Position numbers and translations under genes: made by a program
In this document: one piece after another, positions 29,047-33,910 of the stretch
Position numbering within the stretch: the stretch's first letter is position 1
How the letters are laid out: each line of letters begins with the position of its first letter
Notes under the pieces: generated by a model
Seen by the model: the letters and a program-made list of their open reading frames with translations, nothing else
Database searches by the model: none
Told to the model about the DNA's origin: nothing
Assembly (NCBI GenBank): GCA_025360395.1
Contig: JANYCH010000199.1
Location: 1 to 33,910, forward strand
Length of the DNA: 33,910 nt
Source: Cytophagales bacterium
GTDB lineage: Bacteria > Bacteroidota > Bacteroidia > Cytophagales > UBA9547
Direction of reading: 5' to 3'

Positions 29047-31450
29047 GGTGTCTTACGTTTATGGAAATTTCTATTCTTCTGTGAAGTTTGCTATCATCTT
29101 GTGCATTTGGCACTTTTTTATCTTCAACGTATTTGGAAGTAATCATATTTGAGCTAAACCCTCTGTGAACTAGATATCTAACTATGGCATCTGTTCTTTT
29201 CTTCGCCAGTTCTGCACCTTCTTTGGAATTACTTTCTGAATGGCCTTCGACAAGAATTGGTAATTTGTTTTCCTTTAACAATTTAACAAATTCAAGCAAA
29301 TCTTTATTTACAGAATCGGTAAGATCTGTTTTCTTACCAGGGAAATACACCCTCATTTTATACTTATTGTCTTTCACCGTAATCAATTTTGTAGAAAGTG
29401 GATCAGTAGATTTTACATATTTATCTTCTCTGGTTTTTCTTTCTCTTTCCAAACTGTCCCTTTCTTTTCTAAAATAAAAAGCATTAAAAGTGTTTTCATA
29501 TCTGGTTTTGAATTTAAACTTATCTACAAAAATAAATTCACTTCTTCTATTCAATTGTCTGCTTTCCGGAGTAATGTTATTTGCTACAGGGAAATCTTCT
29601 CCATAACCGACTGGCAATAACCTGGTTGAATCTATTCCGTTTTCAACAAGATATTTAACCACAGCTTTTGCCCTGTTTTTAGAAAGTTTCATATTATAAA
29701 TATTATTTGCAATAGAATCTGTATGTGCAGCTATCTCAACATATTTATCAGGATTCGATTTTAGAAGCTTTACCAATCTGTCAAGTTCAGTTTTAGATTG
29801 TGGCCTTAAAGTCGATTTATCGTAATCAAAAAATACATTGTTCAATACTGCGACTTTATCAATTTCACCCACTGGTTCCAGTTCGAGATTTTGTTCTATT
29901 TCCATGAATTTGTCAGCCTCCTGAATGTTTATATGCTCTGAATGAAATACATATCCCTCTGCTTCAGCTGTTACAGAAAAATCTTTTCCTACAGGCAAAA
30001 CTAAAACATACTTACCTGTTAAGCTGTTAGAATTAATTACCCCAACAATCTCTCCTTTTGAAAGATTAAAAATATTCAGTACTGCAGCTACAGGTTTATT
30101 GGTTTTTTTATCGGTAACTTTTCCTTTAAGCACAACAACAAAATTGCTTACCTCTTTTTTACTTGCCATGTAAATATCCTTTTCTCCATAAGTATCAGCT
30201 CTTATTGAAGAAAAATAAGCTCGTGTACCATCGGCAGACCATACTAAAAAAAGATCGTCATCTGCAGTATTAATAGGATAACCCACATTTTCAGGTTCAG
30301 ACCATTCTTTTGTATCTTCATTATAAACTGTTTTAAATATGTCATAGCCGCCCATAGAAGCATGCCCCATAGAACTAAAATATAGAGTTTTACCATCTGG
30401 GTGGATATATGGACAATCTTCATCAAATTCTGTATTTACTTTGATACTAAGGTCTTCAGCAACGCCCCAATTCCCATCAGCCATCCTCCTGGAAACATAA
30501 ATATCTTTGTGGCCTTTGCCACCTGGTTTATCGCTTGTGAAATACAATGTCCGTTCGTCAGCTGTAATACTTGCATGAGATTCCCAATAAGGTGAATTGA
30601 TATTTTCACTCATCTTAACAGGTTTCTTCCAATTTGCGCCATCCAGGTCGCTTACATAAATATCTCCTGCTAAAATCTTATTACTGGGTTGAGGCTTATA
30701 GAGGAATAGTTCCTGGCCATCCGGTGAAAGCCCAATTGCAGCATCATGCCCGTTAGTATTTATTACCGGACCTATACCTTTTGCTTCTCCCCACTCTTTG
30801 CCTTCTTTCACAGAAATATAAACATCTTCAAAGTAACAGTTGTGGAGTTCGTCAAAACCTCCACCGGTTGTAGTATTTCTTTTTGAAGTAAATATTAATT
30901 CCGTTTCATCAGCAGATATAACAGGGGCATAATCTGAATATTTAGAATTTATTTTTGGTCCAAGATTGGTAATCTCATAGTTTAAGGGGTTGGCCATTAA
31001 CTTTTTAGCCAGTTCGCACTGAGCTATTAATCTGTTGATTTCCTTATTATCTGCCTCAATTATGGGTTTTTTATCATTCACATATTTCCTGTGGTGACCA
31101 TAACTCTCAATAGCCTTATCAAATTGATGATCAAGATGATAAATCCTTCCTAGCATTAAGTCCATTTCATGGTGCTTGTGCAATAGCTTTTTGGCTTTTA
31201 AAAAATAGGGAAGAGCTTTTAATTTGTATTCAGAATTATAATAACAAACACCTATCCTGTAATTTATTTCAGCATTGTCAGGACTTAGGCTATCAAGTCT
31301 AAGATATAGGGGAAGTGCCTGGGCATATTCCTCCACACGAAAATATTCTGTCGCATTAGATTTTATCTCCCGAATGTTGTTTTGTGCAACCGACTGATTT
31401 ACAATAATTAAAAAGATAAAAAAGTAAAAAATGATGCCTGATTTAAACAT
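29036..31450 (-). CDS. OmpA family protein, paralog of the adjacent gene, with a second C-terminal OmpA-like domain
   Basis: PD40 repeats (TLYFTSDKPGGKGHKDIYVSRR), GKVTDKKTNKPVAA, OmpA domain 1 IAAHTDSIANNIYNMKLSKNRAKAVVKYLVENGI, domain 2 VEGHSESNSKEGAELAKKRTDAIVRYLVHRGF. Confidence 0.9.
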   Translation of the reverse strand: MFKSGIIFYFFIFLIIVNQSVAQNNIREIKSNATEYFRVEEYAQALPLYLRLDSLSPDNAEINYRIGVCYYNSEYKLKALPYFLKAKKLLHKHHEMDLMLGRIYHLDHQFDKAIESYGHHRKYVNDKKPIIEADNKEINRLIAQCELAKKLMANPLNYEITNLGPKINSKYSDYAPVISADETELIFTSKRNTTTGGGFDELHNCYFEDVYISVKEGKEWGEAKGIGPVINTNGHDAAIGLSPDGQELFLYKPQPSNKILAGDIYVSDLDGANWKKPVKMSENINSPYWESHASITADERTLYFTSDKPGGKGHKDIYVSRRMADGNWGVAEDLSIKVNTEFDEDCPYIHPDGKTLYFSSMGHASMGGYDIFKTVYNEDTKEWSEPENVGYPINTADDDLFLVWSADGTRAYFSSIRADTYGEKDIYMASKKEVSNFVVVLKGKVTDKKTNKPVAAVLNIFNLSKGEIVGVINSNSLTGKYVLVLPVGKDFSVTAEAEGYVFHSEHINIQEADKFMEIEQNLELEPVGEIDKVAVLNNVFFDYDKSTLRPQSKTELDRLVKLLKSNPDKYVEIAAHTDSIANNIYNMKLSKNRAKAVVKYLVENGIDSTRLLPVGYGEDFPVANNITPESRQLNRRSEFIFVDKFKFKTRYENTFNAFYFRKERDSLERERKTREDKYVKSTDPLSTKLITVKDNKYKMRVYFPGKKTDLTDSVNKDLLEFVKLLKENKLPILVEGHSESNSKEGAELAKKRTDAIVRYLVHRGFSSNMITSKYVEDKKVPNAQDDSKLHRRIEISINVRHLED

Positions 31451-31554
31451 AGGTTTCTTTTTTTTATATAGAAGTGCGTAAAAATAACAAATTACTTGCT
31501 TTCTATATTTAAGAAAGAAATATTTGTATCATTTACAGTTAATAATTTATTATT

Positions 31555-32277
31555 TTGACAACAAAAACCCTCTATCTAATCCCTAGTAATTTAAGCGAAG
31601 CCCCCGTTCCGGGCATGTTACCCCCATTTTTACTGGATGTAATTTTAAAAACCAAATATTATTTTGCAGAGGAGTTAAGGACATCAAGAAGATTTATCTC
31701 TTCTTTAAAACTAGGGATAAAAATTGAAGGCCTCCAGTTTTATGAATTAAATAAGAAAACCAGCAGGACCGAATTGAAAGATATTTTACTCTCAATTCCT
31801 GCTGAGGTGGAAGAAATTGGTGTAATGTCAGAAGCTGGATGCCCTGGGGTGGCCGATCCTGGTGCGAAAATTGTTGCCATTGCACATGAACAAGGTTGGA
31901 AAGTAGTTCCTATTCCCGGCCCTTCCTCAATTATATTAGGTTTAATGGGGTCTGGTTTTAATGGACAGCAGTTTTCTTTTGACGGATACCTTCCTATAAA
32001 CAACGAGGACAGGGCAAAAGCAATGCGGAAAATTGAAGAAGATGTGAATAATAAAGGAACGACACATATTTTTATCGAAACCCCATTTAGAAACCAAATT
32101 GTTTTGGTGGAGCTTTTAAAAAACTTGAATCCCCAAACTCTTCTTTGCCTTGCAATAAACCTTACCTCAGATACAGAATCAGTAGTGACAAAAAGAGTTG
32201 CAGTCTGGAAGAATAATATTCCGAATATACACAAAATACCAACTATATTTCTGATAGGAAAGTCTGAAGCAAAATAA
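31555..32277 (+). CDS. SAM-dependent methyltransferase, RsmI-like tetrapyrrole methylase fold (TTG start)
   Basis: LYLIPSNLSEAPVPGMLPP, EELRTSRRFISSL, VMSEAGCPGVADPGAKIVAIAHEQGWKVVPIPGPSSIILGLMGSGF, IFIETPFRN. Confidence 0.9.
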   Translation: MTTKTLYLIPSNLSEAPVPGMLPPFLLDVILKTKYYFAEELRTSRRFISSLKLGIKIEGLQFYELNKKTSRTELKDILLSIPAEVEEIGVMSEAGCPGVADPGAKIVAIAHEQGWKVVPIPGPSSIILGLMGSGFNGQQFSFDGYLPINNEDRAKAMRKIEEDVNNKGTTHIFIETPFRNQIVLVELLKNLNPQTLLCLAINLTSDTESVVTKRVAVWKNNIPNIHKIPTIFLIGKSEAK

Positions 32278-32332
32278 TATTGCGAATTATACCCAATAGT
32301 AAAAATTTATTTTTTTTATTTATTTCCCTGAA

Positions 32333-32340
32333 TACCTTTG
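32333..32340 (+). promoter_or_regulatory. Bacteroidetes-type -7 element TACCTTTG for metK
   Basis: TAnnTTTG match 41 nt upstream of the ATG. No clear -33 TTTG. Confidence 0.45.
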
Positions 32341-32380
32341 TTCTTTTAATAGAATATTCATTTAAACAGATTAATTTAAA

Positions 32381-33691
32381 ATGGCTTTATTATTCACTTC
32401 AGAATCAGTTTCGGAAGGACATCCGGATAAGGTTGCTGACCAGATTTCAGATGCTATCCTTGATGCCATGCTAGCACAGGACCCTTCATCACGTGTTGCC
32501 TGCGAAACCCTTGTTACAACAGGATTAGCAGTAGTAGCAGGAGAAATTACAACTAAAGCATATGTTGATGTTCAGGAAGTAATCAGAAAAACAATTGCGA
32601 ATATTGGATACACCAAAGCGGAATATATGTTTGAAGCCCGCTCTTGCGGAATCATCAACGCACTGCATTCCCAATCTCCAGACATTGCGCAAGGAGTAAA
32701 TGAGGGAGAAGGTTTAGACAAAGACCAAGGGGCAGGAGATCAGGGAATGATGTTTGGCTACGCCAGCAAAGAAACACCAGAATATATGCCAATGGCACTT
32801 GCTTTTTCTCACCGTATAGTAAAATACATGGCTGAAATAAGAAAAGCTGGTAAAATGATGACCTACCTGAGACCAGATACTAAGTCACAAGTAACAATTG
32901 AATATGACAGTAAAGGAAAAGCTTTAAGAGTAGATACTATTGTTGTTTCAACACAGCATGATGATTTCGTTAAACCTGCTGACAGCAGCAAACAAGCAAA
33001 AGAAAAAGCTGATTCTGCTATGTTGGAAGTAATCAAAAAAGATATTCTGGAACAAATAATTCCTGCATGTATCCCAAAAGAATTACTTGATGCTAAAACC
33101 AAATATTATGTAAACCCAACAGGGGTTTTTGTAATAGGTGGGCCTCACGGTGACTCTGGCTTAACAGGCCGTAAAATTATTGTGGACACTTATGGAGGAA
33201 AAGGAGCACATGGTGGAGGTGCATTTTCAGGGAAAGACCCTTCTAAAGTTGACAGAAGTGCAGCATATGCTGCAAGGCACATCGCTAAAAACCTGGTCGC
33301 TGCAGGTGTGGCAGATGAAGTATTGGTACAAGTTGCTTACGCAATCGGAATTGCGAAACCAGTTTCAGTTAATGTGAACACTTACGGTACTAACAAAACA
33401 GGTTTGAATGATGAGCAAATTGCGACTGAAGTGGCCCAGATATTCGACCTTAGGCCTAAAGCTATTATTGACAGGTTTGGATTGAAAAACCCTATTTATT
33501 CTGAAACGGCGAAATATGGCCACATGGGGCGGGAGCCTTATGAAAAAGAAGTTGATGTAAACTATGTCACCTTGGAAGAAAAAGGCAACCAGGTAATTGA
33601 AGTACGTACCGCATCTAAAAAGAAAGTCCAGTTCTTTGGTTGGGAAAAACTTGACTATGTTGATAAACTGAAGAAAGCTTTTTCTTTGTAA
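32381..33691 (+). CDS. metK: S-adenosylmethionine synthetase
   Basis: [92 protein letters not shown]. Confidence 0.97.
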   Translation: MALLFTSESVSEGHPDKVADQISDAILDAMLAQDPSSRVACETLVTTGLAVVAGEITTKAYVDVQEVIRKTIANIGYTKAEYMFEARSCGIINALHSQSPDIAQGVNEGEGLDKDQGAGDQGMMFGYASKETPEYMPMALAFSHRIVKYMAEIRKAGKMMTYLRPDTKSQVTIEYDSKGKALRVDTIVVSTQHDDFVKPADSSKQAKEKADSAMLEVIKKDILEQIIPACIPKELLDAKTKYYVNPTGVFVIGGPHGDSGLTGRKIIVDTYGGKGAHGGGAFSGKDPSKVDRSAAYAARHIAKNLVAAGVADEVLVQVAYAIGIAKPVSVNVNTYGTNKTGLNDEQIATEVAQIFDLRPKAIIDRFGLKNPIYSETAKYGHMGREPYEKEVDVNYVTLEEKGNQVIEVRTASKKKVQFFGWEKLDYVDKLKKAFSL

Positions 33692-33706
33692 TAAAAATTA
33701 ATTAAT

Positions 33707-33746
33707 AAACATGAAAGGCTGCCCTAAAAGCAGCCTTTCATGTTTT
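33707..33746 (+). terminator. Rho-independent terminator after metK
   Basis: aaacatgaaaggctgc-cctaaaa-gcagcctttcatgttt(t): 16-bp perfect stem, T-run. Confidence 0.9.
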
Positions 33747-33816
33747 AAACTTTATACGTGATTTTTAAAGACAATGTGGTCAAAGATGGTTGGTAAAACC
33801 TCTGTAAATAATTGAC

Positions 33817-33855
33817 TCAAAAGGGTTTCGATAGTATATATTGAAACTCTTTTGA
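33817..33855. repeat. imperfect inverted repeat / hairpin upstream of a possible truncated CDS (ATG at 33867)
   Basis: tcaaaagggtttc-gatagtatatatt-gaaactcttttga: 13-bp stem with a single G-U pair. Confidence 0.6.
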
Positions 33856-33910
33856 ATTTCAATAATATGTCAAAAAAAAATCTTGTTGGGGTTGTCATAG
33901 TAAAGAGGTA

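Noticed and set aside
32281-32380. Possible SAM riboswitch upstream of metK
   Set aside because: The predicted 5'UTR after the TACCTTTG box is only about 37 nt, AT-rich and without a recognisable SAM-I/SAM-II core.
1-33910. CRISPR arrays, IS elements, prophage or integrase genes
   Set aside because: No regularly spaced repeats, transposase/integrase motifs or target-site duplications were seen; gene content is core-genome-like. The tRNA-Cys has no integrase next to it.

Overview
This looks like a chromosomal window from a Bacteroidetes (probably Cytophagales-like) bacterium. Most of it is housekeeping: dusB, a LuxR-type response regulator, aconitase, lpxK, a DUF177-rpmF-plsX-fabH-efp-accB-accC-DUF151 operon, an AsmA-like protein, a CheR/CheB/hybrid-kinase signalling cluster, a TauE/SafE transporter, an M20 amidohydrolase, two PorE-like OmpA proteins, an RsmI-like methylase and metK. 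No mobile elements or CRISPR arrays were seen. The most interesting locus is at 16732-17248 (+). A Bacteroidetes-type promoter (TTTG-N18-TACCTTTG) sits directly before a 28-codon ORF, absent from the supplied ORF track, encoding MFKPEHISTSLRFNQDLLCTSDFCCCCR*. Its ATG falls at about the predicted +1. Its Cys codons lie in the 5' arm of a hairpin. It is followed by a small orphan ORF (about 90 aa) and then, 6 nt after that ORF's stop codon, by a tRNA-Cys(GCA). I interpret this as a leaderless poly-cysteine leader peptide, a candidate Cys-tRNA/cysteine-responsive attenuator controlling an unknown protein and apparently tRNA-Cys itself. This is inference from sequence and needs comparative and experimental testing.
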